64,000 nucleotides of DNA from Ichthyophis bannanicus (GCA_033557465.1 JAWIIG010000039.1:1116001-1180000), one strand, 5' to 3'; positions 1 to 11,143 are shown, counted from the first letter of the stretch. Notes: a model not told the origin generated them from the letters alone. Translations and numbers: made by a program.

Positions 1-1327
1 TTCAAAGAAGTAATATTTAAGCACCATGGGGGTCAGCCATGGAGCTTACTTATAATCCAGATACTTAATGGTATTAATTGGATAGTAGCTGCCACTGAAT
101 ATCAAGACTGAGCAGCCACTATCTGGCTAATTGCCAACCTTATCCAGATAGCAATTTGGGCCTCCTTTCAAATGACCAAAGCTATCTAGATAAGGTTGAG
201 CTATCAGGACAAGAGCTGTGAAAATCGTCACTATAATTTCTATTTTTAGCACTGCTGCTGCCATGGACATAAGTTTCTTGTTCTGTGCACTATGTGGATC
301 TCTGAGTTTGAGCCACGCAGTACAGGAACTACAGTGCTATTCTTGGAGGTCTTAAATCTTATGAGACCAGCATGGGAGTCCTGAACTGTACAGCTCAAAT
401 TTACATAGCCTCATGGAGCAGAGAACAGAACTCTCCTGTTCTCAGTTGCAGAAGAGTAGACATAGATGGAGCGGAAGGAAGATGCTTATTGTTTTCCTGT
501 CTGCAAGGAATCACTAGTTGGGCATGGATTTAGCTGTCTACATGAGGATTAAGAGGCTGAAGTGTGGCTGACTGGCTGCCTATATGGTGAGGGCTGCTTG
601 GGGGAATGTAGTTAACTACATGGAGGGTAGGGACTTGGAGGGTGGCTGACTAACATCCTGGGTCCTAAGGGCATTGGTGTAGTTTGCTTTCTTACTTTGG
701 GAGAGGGGGGGTAAGGAAGTCATATTGGCAGTGGAAGCAGGGAGTCCAGTTCACCATTAGTGCCTGCAACATTTGGAGGGACACTGCCCTCCATATCCCT
801 CCCAAACTACGTCTATGACTGAGGGTTAGTTGAGGGACTTGCTGATTGGGGGAGGAGGGGGCTAGTGGGACAGAGAGAGAGACTAGGTGACGACAGGGTG
901 GGGGAAAAAGAGACAGAGAGAGACTGGGTGATGATGGTGTGTGGGAATAAGACGGGAGTGGGTGATGACAGAGTGGGGGAATGAGAGAGAGATGGGTGAC
1001 GGCTGGGTTGGAGAGATGCTGGCTATATATTTCTTCCAATTTTCTGCAGTGGTGAATTAAGATCCTAGTTTACTTAACTTTCTTTTACCTTAGATATGGA
1101 ATATGTATACAGCCTTAGGAAAACAAGACCTAAAGTAGCTGTGGTCCACCTTGGAGGGAGATCTCTCTTCATTTGCTCCACCCCACTCTTCAACTTTAGT
1201 GGAGACAATGGGAGGGAAAGTCTCAACTACTGGCCCCTTAATTCTAGGGACGACTCCTAAATAAAAAGAAAATTTGTTCAGAACTATCTTAAATTATCTA
1301 TATTGCTGTTTGTCAGAAGCCTCTCAC
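1..1327. other. Flanking/intronic DNA, no gene seen
   Basis: No convincing exon or recognised transposon is seen here apart from the GA/GT-rich minisatellite at 869-1011. Positions 50-215 contain several related short motifs of the TATCTGG / TATCCAGATA type, possibly part of an unrecognised DNA transposon. If the KRAB-B-like exon at 1328-1441 is real, this is the beginning of its downstream intron on the minus strand, and the zinc-finger exon would lie further left. Confidence 0.5.
869..1011. repeat. Imperfect minisatellite, period about 41 bp
   Basis: Three to four imperfect units are visible. Each combines a GAGAGAGAC run, a GGGTGATGA-type block and a GTGGGGGAA-type block; the first two units are about 41 bp and later ones are shorter. 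The long proline/serine-rich open frame on the opposite strand is a by-product of this low-complexity sequence and is not called as a gene. Confidence 0.6.
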
Positions 1328-1441
1328 CTGTGCAGGCTGCGTCATCAATATCTCTGCCTTTCGAGGCATGCTCCCTGCCACAACGTATCTCTTCCTCTTT
1401 CCGGATCTTGAATAGCACACCAGGATTGACAATTGCATAGC
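1328..1441 (-). CDS. KRAB-B-box-like exon of a KRAB zinc-finger gene (partial)
   Basis: Read on the minus strand, a 114-nt exon is bounded by an acceptor (CAG at 1442-1444, preceded by a T-rich stretch) and a donor GTGAG starting at 1327. It translates as GYAIVNPGVLFKIRKEEE followed by a less conserved tail. The G-Y-x-x-x-N-P-x-V-L-F-x-I-x-x-E-E-E pattern is what follows the KRAB-A box in tetrapod KRAB zinc-finger proteins (KRAB B box, which assists the A box in recruiting the TRIM28 corepressor). It needs one G from the preceding exon to complete the first Gly, exactly what the KRAB-A exon at 62,930-63,056 supplies. Both exons end in the same phase. The match to the B box is by eye, and another KRAB gene of a cluster could own this exon. 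Confidence 0.62.
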
Positions 1442-1860
1442 CTGATAATTTTAAAAAGCAGCAACTTGTTTTAGAATCTTCACACATCACAGACAAGAAA
1501 GAGAAATTTACATACCTGATAATGTACTTTCCTGGAATTCTGCTCGACTAGTCCAGATGAGTGGGTTATGCTCCCTTGCCAGCAGGTGGAGGCAGACTTG
1601 AACAACTTTCAGTGATGTCATTATTTGGTATATCCTCTGATCAGCATTGAGAGAAGCCAATATGAAACTTCCTAAGTGGTAAGCAAGACTGAAAATCTCA
1701 GCAACTATGAATGTTCATATCTAATCATAATTGGAACAAACATTTGGAACAAGTATTTGTCTCTTATCTTAACTGACTCTACAGTAGACACTGATACTGG
1801 CCATCCAATCAAAAGGCATCACAGCTTCCAAACCTGAAGGAAGAGTCTTCCAGGATGGGT

Positions 1861-1951
1861 CCTGGACTGGTCTAGCAGGATTCAAGGAAAGAAAATGATT
1901 AGATATGTAAGTTTCTCCTTCCTTATCATCATGCTAGACTAGTCCAGACAA
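1861..1951. repeat. Internal complementary region of the old DIRS-type element
   Basis: The first half (about 1861-1910) is the reverse complement of the left terminus at about 1508-1560. The second half (about 1911-1951) is the reverse complement of the far right terminus at about 37,185-37,224. In DIRS elements such a region is thought to align both ends in the circular intermediate. Here it also shows which distant sequences once belonged to the same element. Confidence 0.6.
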
Positions 1952-2039
1952 GCAGGACGTATCCAAGCAGTCTGGACCCAGGATGGAAGGGAGACAACTC
2001 TCTGGACAGAACTGACCTGGCAAAAGTGCCATATGCTCC

Positions 2040-2790
2040 AGCCTCCACATGCATCCTATAGTGCTTAACAAAAGTATTCAAACAGCCAGGTAGCCACCTT
2101 ACAGACGTCCTCCAGAGACACCAAGGTAGACTGTCCAGGACCTGTACCCTAGGGGACTGAGCTCTGATTCCCTCCAGTATTTGTTTTTCCAGCCAGAAGG
2201 TATGCTGAACTAATTTCCTCCTTTATCCATCAGGCAATCAAGGACTTGGCTACTGCCAATCCTTTACTCAGATCACTGAAGAGAACAAAAAATGATCCAA
2301 AAGGAGTTAGTAATCTCCGGATATCTGAGTAGCGCCCTCCTCATATCCACCAGATTCATAGAGGGATCCATCTGAAGCTCTCTACAGAGGAGGGCAGGAT
2401 GATGGTCTGACTGAGATGAAAAGGGGATGACACCTTTGTGGAAAAAGATGGCACAGTTCAAAAGGAAACTAAAGCCATTGAGATGATCAAAATGGGCTCT
2501 GTACAGAACAAGACCTGTAGCTCCAAGACCCTCTTGGCAGATGCAATACCCTCTAAGGGTCAAATTCTTGAGAGAGGCCCTATGAATAGGCTCAAAGGGG
2601 GAGCCCTGCAATACCAGAGAAAGGCACCACTGGGTGCCGTAGGGGACACATTTGCTTTACTCTCTTGAGGAAATGAGAGACATCAGGATACACTGCCGCG
2701 GATATACCTTGAATATGCCCTTTGTAACATGCCATGGCCTCCACCTGAACCTTGAGAGAGTTCAGGGCCAAATCCTGGTCCAAGCCAAAT
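2040..2790 (-). pseudogene. Tyrosine recombinase remnant of the old DIRS-type element
   Basis: The minus strand gives, in shifting frames, an N-terminal core-binding segment (LALNSLKVQVEAMACYKG, then a SHFLKRVKQMCPLRHPVVP block), a middle segment resembling PPFEPL...LKFLTLKTVFL of DIRS recombinases, and a C-terminal stretch with SKGLAVAKSLIAxWIKEEIS and SLEDVCKVATW. This order matches the core-binding and catalytic domains of the recombinases in E1, E4 and E5. Several frameshifts and stops are present and the arginine/histidine catalytic boxes cannot be read cleanly. It sits just upstream (minus sense) of the internal complementary region, as expected. Confidence 0.55.
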
Positions 2791-3117
2791 TATAAGAAAG
2801 ACAAAATGGAAGTAACGCCTACTTTCCTGGCTTCCATGACCTGAGAGGAACACAGTCTCTCAAAAACCATCAGAAGTCTCACAAAGATTAAAGAAGTTGA
2901 GGTCCTGCAGGCTTTACGTATTCACCACAGCTTCAGAGTAGCCTCTCTTGGGGAGCTTACACCTCTCAAGGGCCAAGCTGTAAGCAAGAAGGGAGCAGGA
3001 TCCTCTATCACCAGAGGCCCTAACCAAAAAAGGACAACAGTGCAATAGGGAGCAAACTACATCTGCAGGATGACAGAGGGAACAAAAGAGCTGGTGTGAA
3101 GAATGGCAGTCAACAGA

Positions 3118-4494
3118 CTTTATTAGAAACCCCAACACATTTGGCCGTGCTGGCCTTCCTCAGGGGATGCAAGCCTCAAGAGACAGAACAAATATAAAAC
3201 AATAAATAATCAAAATATAACTAAGATAAAATAAAACTAAAAATCATATAATCCTGTACACATAAAAGATCAGATAAGTAAAATATGAAATAAAATATTA
3301 AAAACAATCATATAATAAGCTGATACAAAAAGACCAATAAAAATAATGTATATGTAAAGGACACTAACATATTAAAAGCAACCACAGTATACAATGTCAT
3401 AAGCAGTGATGACATCATTAATCAAATATCCTAAACTTCCAGGTAACCTCCCTCTATTGGGAAGCATAATGCTAAGCTAATGAGTATAGGTCACATAACA
3501 CTAAATGCAAATGGAAGAATAGGTATATAAAATAGCTTTGAGGGATGAGGAGGACATAAAATATTAGACATTTAATGTTAAGAGTGGCAACTAAATACTT
3601 ATCATTGCGGAGCTACTACAAGCAAGAGAAACATGTATTTAAAAGGTACCTATATTTTAAGCCTTGTAAGTAACTACCGAAAGGGAAGCTCTAAAGGCTG
3701 AATAAGATATTTCTGTAAAAGGGACACCATAAATAAAAGTCACAAATGCACAAGCTGTTATAAAAAAGATGGGAGAGAGACAAACAAAAGATAAATGATT
3801 TGCCTTCACACTGTGCAAAATCGCAATGCTACGAACACTGAAAAAGAACCCACTAGACCAGTAGTCCTTTTAAACTGATGCTGAGCTTCACACCAAAAAG
3901 TTGAGGGTTAAGGTTCAAGCATGACATCCATCAATCATAAGGATATCTTATGTATCCTTTTTTTCAAAAGATCGAGTTACTTTATCGCCAAGGTCACCAC
4001 TTTAAACTCGCTATAAAAACCATCACTAAATTAGTGTCTGATATTGTACCTAGAACTGTGTGCCGTACCCCAGCATGAACCGGCATATTGGGTTGTAAAT
4101 AATGGTTCTCAAAGTTGGGTGTGATGCACCTCACAGAATGCAGTCAGTGCAAAATAAACTCCATGCTACCAAAGAGAACCAGAGAGTTAAATGAAATGTA
4201 GTGCATACTATGGTCATAGGCCACTACCTATAAAAATGATAGGGGCATAAAACGCCTAGATGGTAATATCCATATTCGGGATCAAAACTTAAGAGACCCA
4301 CCGTTAACATGCTATATAATAAAAAATCAATGTCACCAATTATTTTTTAATATATAGTATGGAGTTTATTTTGCACTGACTGCATTCTGTGAGGTGCATC
4401 ATAGGTACCTTTTAGATACGTTTCTCTTGCTAATAGTAGCTCCGTAATAAGTATTTAGCTGCCACTCTTTACATTAAATATCTAGTATTTTGTA
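3118..4494 (-). mobile_element. Hammerhead-motif repeat A, inverted-arm copy (degenerate)
   Basis: At 3139-3176 the minus strand carries the CCCC-CTGAGGA-A-GGCC...GGCC...TTGGGG pattern shared with the better copies at 6,934 and 40,853, but GAAAC has decayed. An AATAAAG signal lies at the outer end. Sequences at about 3560-3650 and 4125-4170 recur inverted at about 4410-4495 and 4355-4405 (for example the CTGACTGCATTCTGTGAGG block), so the copy folds back on itself like repeats B and C. Its right arm is cut off by the CR1 end at 4,495. No protein is recognised. Family assignment is inference. Confidence 0.5.
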
Positions 4495-5593
4495 AGAACA
4501 TAAGATATGCCAAACTGGATCAGACCAAGGTCCATCAAGCCCAGTATCCTGTCTCCAGTTATGGCAAATCTAGGTCACAAGTACCTAGCAGTTTAACCCA
4601 AAAGATACAGGTTCCACAATGCTTGTATTGAGGCAAGAAGTGGATATCCCGAATCTCCTTTAATAATGGTTTATGAACCTCTCCTCCAGGAACTTATCCA
4701 AACCATTTTTTAAACCCGACTACACTAACAGCTTTTACTACATCCTCCGGTAATGTTTTCTCTTATTAGTCTTAAATAGGTCACCCTGTAGCTTCATTGC
4801 ATGTCTCCTAGTTTTTTTATATTTTGTAAATCAGGCATGTCCAACTTCGAACAGCTTGTGATCTACTTTTTCCGGCCAAAAGTGCCGGTGATCTACCACC
4901 ATGAAAATTAAGTTTCAAATTAGTTTCAAATTAAATTTTAACCCAATAAAGTTGGAGGATTCGGCCCCCCCCCCATTTTAGTGAACCTTCTGTCATTTAC
5001 TTGGATGTGATCAGCTGTTAAGCAAATTAAGCAAAAGCAAAACAGATGAAGATCCAGTAAGAACTGCGAGCGGAAATGGAAAGCACATTTTCTCTTAAAG
5101 TTTTATTGAGTAATAATTTTCTTTAACTGTCTTAATAACTTTCTTTAACTTTTATTGAGTAATTTGTGTTAAATTTAGGTTGAGTATTAATCCAGGCTGA
5201 TATTGCACAATTTTTAATATTTCGCTCTTACTCATTAGTGAGACGTCTGAGCCTGCATTTCATCCACCAGCTTTTTGAAGTTGGGTGCATAATGCGTGAG
5301 GACCAGTCTCAGAGAATCCTGGAGATGTTCATCTGTCATGTTGGAACGTTGTGTACTCTTTTGTCATTTTCAGAGGGGAAAATACAGATTCACACAAATA
5401 AGTTGAACCAAAACAGGAGTGTACAGCTTCACTGCATCTTCTCAAGTTGGGAAATTTGTCTCTAAGCACTAGCTTCCAAAACGATTCTTGCTCAGCACGG
5501 GTCTTGAGAAAAATGTCATTTTTAAGGGTTAATATTTCGTTTTCAAGAGATGGCTTGTTCAATGAGTAATTTTTACTGATAGCAGCTGCAGTT

Positions 5594-5715
5594 TCTTTCT
5601 TTCTTTCTTTATTAACATTTTTTATATACCGCACTATTCGTTATCAGCGCGGTTTACATGGAACAAGAAACTTCAGACAAGTTACATTTATCTGGTTATT
5701 ACAGTTAACAGGAAA
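5594..5715 (-). mobile_element. L2-like LINE 3' tail
   Basis: A (TTTC)n/TTTA tract is followed by TTTTTTATATACCGCACTA, a short loop and AGCGCGGTTTACA. Read on the minus strand this is the terminal hairpin plus A-rich tail seen in the L2-like copies at 22.2, 30.5 and 32.0 kb. It interrupts the hAT transposase frame between KVDVDIKVDF and the SKNYSLNKPS block. Only about 120 bp of the 3' end is present, so this is a heavily 5'-truncated insertion. The inner boundary is approximate. Confidence 0.65.
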
Positions 5716-6312
5716 ATCAACTTTAATGTCCACATCTACTTTGAATGGGTATGACAAGTACTCCACAACTGTTCCAATTTTTTGGAAGTCACAGAATCTA
5801 TTTTCGAATTCCTGGATAACAGAACAGATTTCTGTCACATACTTCTCGTTCTGAAAAACAAAATTTGGATATTGTCCCAGATGGTCCTGCGTATTAGGAA
5901 AATGATCAAAGGTGTTGTTTGCAAGGTCAGTCATCATTAGCTCAAATTTGCTCTTGTAGGATGAAACTGTACTCATCATCTCGCCAATGCATTTGTTTTT
6001 ACCTTATAGTTCAAGGTTCATATCACTTAGTTCGCCTGTAAAGTCAGCGAGAAATGCCAGATCACATAACCACTCCTCATCTTCCAACTCTGCTTGGTCA
6101 TCTCCCCTCTCCTTCAAAGAACTTCTTATTTCATTCAGCAAATCACAAAATCTTTGCAGAAATTTGTGCCTACTTAGCCACCTTACATCTGTGTGCAAAA
6201 TGATTTCTGCTGCCCTTTCATCAAGAGTAAGATTGAAAAGCCATCTTTGAAGTGATCTTCCACGAACTGAATTTACAATTTTGAAATTGATGTCCATTAC
6301 AGTCTCTTGCTT

Positions 6313-7046
6313 CACGGTAGAAAGGAGAGAAGAAGGTCTTCCGCAGGAGAAACAGGCAAACAGAGCAGAAGCTAAGGACCACGGCCAAACACAAGGAGTA
6401 GTATAAAATTCTTTATTAGCAGACCCAACTCTACGGTTTCGGTATTTTATGTATTTTCTTTTGTCATCTATGAGATAGTTATCTTAACTAAAGTTTTCTT
6501 CATGTGATATATTAACTATTTTAGGTTCAGTTCTTACATACATTTATTTTATGATATGTTTCTTAAATATGCATTTTCTTGTCCTTTTTGTTCTTGCATC
6601 TGTTTGTATACCATTCCTATGCATTGTATCCCCCCCCCTTCTTTTTTTAGTTTCTTGCTGTACGGTTTGCTCTACAGTTTGCTTTACAGTATGATTATGC
6701 GTTTGTTTATTTGTATATTTTTTATTTGCTTCCTTGTAGATTGGGAAGAGTGGTTTGGTCCACCGTTTCTCATGTTGTTTATTTGTTCCCTCATGGTAAT
6801 GTATTTTATGCATTTTATTTACTCTTCTGTATACACCGAGGATGTTTTTAATACTCCACTGTTATTGTAATTTCATTTTGTAATTTTATACTTTATTTTT
6901 TATTTTGTATTGATGTTTGTGTTTGTCTGTTTTAGACCCCTGAGGAAGGCCTCTGGCCGAAACAGTAGAGTTGGGTCTGCTAATAAAGAATTTTATACTA
7001 CTCCTTGTGTTTGGACGTGGTCCTTAGCTTCCGCTCTGTTTGCTCG
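6313..7046 (+). mobile_element. Hammerhead-motif repeat B with 12-bp target duplication
   Basis: A 734-bp insertion is flanked by the 12-mer AGTCTCTTGCTT at 6301-6312 and 7047-7058. Removing it restores the hAT transposase frame (VLASK to QETVMDIN). Its outer 85-bp arms (about 6357-6441 and 6958-7042) are inverted copies of the same 3' end, each with AATAAAG pointing outward. The right arm holds a near-complete hammerhead-like motif (separate entry). The T-rich middle shows no convincing protein. A non-autonomous relative of Penelope-like elements, which are known to carry hammerheads, is a possible origin but unproven. Confidence 0.7.
6934..6978 (+). ncRNA. Hammerhead-ribozyme-like motif
   Basis: Stem I is AGACCC (6934-6939) with GGGTCT (6973-6978), six perfect pairs. 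The core CTGAGGA (6940-6946) fits CUGANGA. Stem II is GGCC (6948-6951) with GGCC (6955-6958) and a TCT loop. GAAA follows at 6959, and a two-pair stem III (AC with GT) closes around AGTAGA, with T6972 at the predicted cleavage position. One feature departs from the textbook motif: an extra A (6947) between the core and stem II, also present in the sister copies. All parts occur in the right order; activity is inferred. Confidence 0.6.
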
Positions 7047-8261
7047 AGTCTCTTGCTTGCCAAAACTTGCTCGTGAATGATGCAGTGGTAAGAAAGGAAA
7101 TCTGGGAAGTCGTCATGCTGTCTACAGAGGGCTATGAAACCGTTAACCTCACCTGTCATTGCTCTTGCTCCATCAATAGTGATGGAAACAAGTCTATGCA
7201 ATGGAAGATTACACTTTGTCACAAAAGAATGGAAAACTGAATATTTCCTGACTGGTAGTTCTCCCTTTTAAAGAAATCATTACAAGTAGTTCTTCTTTAA
7301 CACTGAAGTCTTCAAAAACCATCCGGATAAAGTCTAGTAACTGGACTATGCCTCTTATGTCTGCAGATTCATCCAGTTGGAGTGAGAAAGCAACTCAATA
7401 TGAAACATCCTCCAACAATTGTTCAGTTGTGTCTCCACACATCTTTTCTATTCGCCGCACGACGGTGTTTCTTGATAGTTTGTACATCTTGAATAGCAGC
7501 TATGATCTCTTTCTTATTTTTAAATCCTTCAAAAAGATTGTTAGCTGCTTCAAGAAAACAATCTTTTACAAATTCCCCTTCAGTGAAAGGTTTGCATTTC
7601 TTTGTGATCAGGTTGCTGACTTTGAAGGATACTATAGTTGCATTGACCGAATGTGACCTTGGCTTCGCCATCAACTGTTGCTGAGTAGCCAATTTTGATT
7701 TAAGTTCTTTGAGCTTCAGTTTACGAATTTCAGTTTTGGGTGGAAAATCAGCATCAAACTTATTGCTACACAGAGCCTTATAATGACGTTAGAGATTACC
7801 CTTTTTGGGCAAGGATACTGGGGCGTTACAAATTAGACAACAACACTTGACGTTCATCATGATGAAGTAGTAGTCCATTTCCCTTTCATCATGAAAGTGG
7901 TAGGTTTTGCTCTTCTTTGGAACACTCTTCTTTATACTGGGGTGGGTGGATGTAAGAAGGCCAAATCTGCTAAGTTAGTATAAACACTGGCTGAATCTGG
8001 TCCAAAACTGTCACTGTCCCAAAGTATTAAAGATCAACAGGAACTGAAGACCTCTGGATGATGTGCAATACAAGGACTGGAGATGCCAAAACCACACATG
8101 CAGTTCTAAAAGTAAAAATAAGAATTCATCATACTGGCACCAATAATCAAATACCACCAAACAATCATCAAAAAAACTCAAACACCTGTCCAGCAAACCA
8201 GATAAAATCAAATACCGCCAAACAAGTTCGAATACCACCACACGCAATTTAATAAATTCTA

Positions 8262-8352
8262 CACACAGTGTAGAATCAACACAAAGGCAAGGCGAAATAA
8301 AATTGCAGTGTAGAATCAACGCAAAGGCTAGGTAAAATAAAATTGCAGAGGC
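8262..8352. repeat. Short tandem duplication inside the hAT element
   Basis: A unit of about 43 bp beginning CAGTGTAGAATCAAC and ending AAATAAAATTG is present twice with a few differences (CAACACAAAGGCAAGGC versus CAACGCAAAGGCTAGG). A partial third unit and a related fragment around 8380-8400 follow. It lies in the non-coding 5' part (minus sense) of the hAT. Confidence 0.6.
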
Positions 8353-9599
8353 AAGCAAAAGTCACAGTGGTTTGAACCAATTCGAAGGCAAGGCATAGGC
8401 AAGTTAGAACAAAATTGGAAAAGCCCGCCAAAATCACCAAATTCTTGACACTTTGTTGTGTCTGCCACAAAACTTTTAATGAAAACGAACTATAAAACGA
8501 CCAACGACCAGCACATGACACAACTAATACGGTAAGTGTATTCAGGTAAATCCTAGGCGAATGGATATCGTCCGGTTTATAACACACTTCTAAGGGGTGT
8601 TGGGGCGGGGGCAGGAATGGGTGATTTTGAGAGGCAGGAGATGAGGTATGACACCGGGCCTGTGGCGTCTCATCGCGGGGCGCGGGCAGTGGCTACCTGG
8701 GGTACCCACAAACTATTGGCACGAAAACAAGTGCCCCCAATACACCCGCAGGCAAGATTCCCACAGGCAGGGAAAAAAGACAGGCAAAGGATCAGCAGCA
8801 GCGGCAAGCCCTCGGCAGATGACCTGCCGGCACGAGCTCTCTCCTAGCGACGGGGCAAGCTGCTGGAGAGATGAAGCCAAATGGGGCGATCTACCTCTGA
8901 ACCCTCCGTGATATACAGATAAATCGCGATCTACCTGTTGGACATGCCTGGTGTAAACAATCAATCTACGTTTACCCATTCCATTGCATTCATTAATTTA
9001 TAGACCTCTATCATATCTCCCCTCAGCCGTCTCTTTTCCAGGTTGAAGTGCCCTAACCTTTTTAGCCTCTCTTCATAGGGGTATCCTTCCATTCCCTTTA
9101 CCATTTTGGTGGCTCTTCTCTATACCTTTCCTAATAATGCTATATCGTTTTGAAGATACGGTGACCAGAACTGCACACAATATTCAAGGTGCGGTCACAC
9201 CATGGAACGATACAGAGGCATTATAATAGCCTTTGTTTTATTCTCCATTCCTTTCCTTATGATACCTAGCATTTTATTTGCTCTCTTGGCTACCGCTGCA
9301 CACTGGGCAGAGGGTTTTGACATGTTATCCACGATGACGCCTTAATCTTTTTCCTGGATGGTGGTTCCTAAAGCATTGTGGAACCATAGTTTGGGTTCTT
9401 TCCTAGCTGCATAATTTCGCACTTGTCCACATTAGATTTCATCTGCCATTTGGATGCCCAGACTTCCAAGTTATAAGGTCCACTTGCAATTTTTCACAAT
9501 CCTCATGGATTTTAACAACTTTGAATAATTTTGTGTTATCTGCAAATTTGATTATCTAACTCATTTTCCGTTTCCAGGTCATTTACGAATATGTTAAAA

Positions 9600-10660
9600 A
9601 GCAGTAGATCCAGCACAGATTCCTGGGGTACTAAACTATTCACCTTTTTCCACTGGAAAAATTTGCCATGTAGCCTTATCCTCTGCTTACATTTTTTTAA
9701 CCAGTTCCTGATTCACAATAATGCACTGCCTCTTATCCCATGACTTCTTAATTTCACCAAGAGTCTCTCATGAGGGAACATGTCAAAGGCTTTCTGAAAA
9801 TCCAGATACACTATATCAACTGATTTACCTTTGTCTACCTGTTTATTCACACCTTCAAAAACATAACAGATTAGTAAAACATGACCTTCCTTGGCTAAAG
9901 CCATATTGGCTGTTCCCATTAAGCCAGGACTATCTACATGTTCAGTAACTTTGTTTTTTATAATGGTTTCTACTATTTTTCCCAGTACTAATGTCAGGCT
10001 CACCGGTCTATAGTTTCCCGGATCACCCCTGGAACCCTTTTTAAAAATTGGCCTTACATTGGCCATCCTCCAGTCTTCAGGTATTACAGATGATTTTAAT
10101 GATAGTTCACAGATTACTAGTAGGTCTGCAATCTCATATTTCAGTTCTTTCATCACCCTTGGATGTATATCATCTGGTCTAGTTGAAATACATCTTCCTG
10201 GTATATTGATATTTCTTTCAATTCTTCTGCAGCATCACCTTTAAATACCATTTTGGTTATGGGTAACATCCCTACATCTTCCTCAGTAAAGACCGAAGCA
10301 AAAAGTTCATTCAGTCTCTCCGCTATTGCCTTGTCCCTTCTTAGTGCCCCTTTTACCCCTCTATCATCTAATGGTTCAACTGACTCTCTCTCAGGATTTT
10401 TGCTACGAATGTACTTGAAAAAGTCTTTATTATGTGTTTTTGCTTCCACAGCAAGCTTCTTCTCAAAATTTCTCTTTGCCTGCCTTATCAATGCCTTGCA
10501 TCTAACTTGCCAGTGCTTATGTTATTTCCAGTTTTTGTCATTTGACTCCTCTTTCCATTTCCTGAAAGATGCCTTTTTGACTACAACAGCCTCTCTGACC
10601 TCTTTAAACCATGCTGTAGTTTTTTGGACTTCTTTCCACTTTTCTTAAAGTGTGGAATAT
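9600..10660 (-). pseudogene. CR1 reverse transcriptase remnant
   Basis: Minus-strand segments include the pre-RT linker (AKRNFEKKLAVEAKTHNKDF), the RERLNELFASVF-like block, the RT core pieces SVIPEDWRMANVRPIFKKGS and NYRPVSL, and the SVDIVYLDFQKAFD motif, which holds the first catalytic aspartate. Breaks occur near 10,150 and again in the RT palm, and several conserved residues are altered (for example FDMFPHE for FDKVPHQ). It would have copied CR1 RNA at a nicked target. This copy is dead. It differs from the plus-strand CR1 copies at 20-36 kb by many substitutions and so appears older. Confidence 0.8.
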
Positions 10661-10702
10661 ACAGCTGGTCTGGGCTTCCAAGATAGTATTTTTAAACAAC
10701 AC

Positions 10703-11143
10703 TCATGCTTTATGTAAATCTTTGACCTTTGCAACTGCTCCTTTTAATTTCTTCTTAACTATTTTCCACATTTTATCATAGTCTCCCATTTGAAAGTTGA
10801 AAGGTAGTACTGTGGATTTCTTTGCCATCCTTCCTCCATTTATTAAATCAAGCGCGATCATGCTATGATCTCTATTACCAAGTGGCCCTAACACCCTTAT
10901 CTCTTGCACCAGATCTTGTATTCCACTAAGTACTAGGTCCAAAATGGCTTCCTCTCTTGTCAGTTCATGAACCAGCTGCTCCAAGATGCAGTCATTTACT
11001 TCATCTAGAAACTTTATCGCCCTAGTATGTCCTGCCAGGACACTGACCCAGTCAATACCGGGGTAAATGAAATCACCCATTATTATTACTGTGCTGAAAC
11101 GTTTGTTAGCTTCCCTGATTTCTTTGAGCATTTCATCATCCAT
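10703..11143 (-). pseudogene. CR1 apurinic-type endonuclease remnant
   Basis: This 146-codon open stretch carries the C-terminal half of a CR1 AP-like endonuclease: VIIMGDFIYPGIDW, then AILDLVLSG, then GNRDHSMIALDL. In active CR1 elements the first box reads GDFNYPG, with the catalytic Asn. Here Asn is replaced by Ile, and the usual S-D-H box is R-D-H, so the enzyme would be impaired even without the upstream stops. The linker to RT follows (FQMGDYDKMWKIVKKKLKGA). Its N-terminal half, with the catalytic Glu, is not readable. Confidence 0.75.

Larger units (their letters stand above)
5330..7930 (-). pseudogene. hAT transposase remnant, GTF2IRD2/ZBED-like
   Basis: The minus strand encodes, in pieces, a BED-like finger (CCCLICNAP...GNL...RHY near 7,820-7,760), a SVNATIVSFKVSNLITK segment, a FVKDCFLEAANNLFEGF block, VSITIDGARAMTGEVNG (a catalytic-Asp region of hAT), HCIIHEQVLASK, then after the 734-bp insertion QETVMDINFKIVNSVRGRSLQ, and finally the RCSEAVHSCFGSTYLCESVFS block of the C-terminal dimerisation domain. 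The order and wording match the hAT-derived part of GTF2IRD2-like and related ZBED proteins. Stops at several points, plus two insertions, make it non-functional. Confidence 0.75.
4832..8950 (-). mobile_element. hAT-superfamily DNA transposon (inactive) inside CR1
   Basis: Terminal inverted repeats start CAGGCATGTCCAAC at 4832 and end with its reverse complement at 8950; a GTGATCTAC-like block follows just inside each. The flanking 8-mers TTGTAAAT (4824-4831) and GTGTAAAC (8951-8958) match at six of eight positions, an aged 8-bp target duplication typical of hAT. Comparison with the CR1 copy at about 29,980 shows the uninterrupted target. Inside are a broken BED-finger/transposase reading frame on the minus strand, an L2-like tail near 5.6 kb and hammerhead-motif repeat B at 6,313-7,046. 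Confidence 0.85.

Noticed and set aside
692..1039. 115-codon serine/proline-rich minus-strand frame
   Set aside because: Falls on the GA/GT-rich minisatellite; no start context, motif or splice signal.
6556..6870. 104-codon hydrophobic frame in hammerhead-motif repeat B
   Set aside because: Phe/Ile/Leu-rich because the region is T-rich; no counterpart in repeats A or C.
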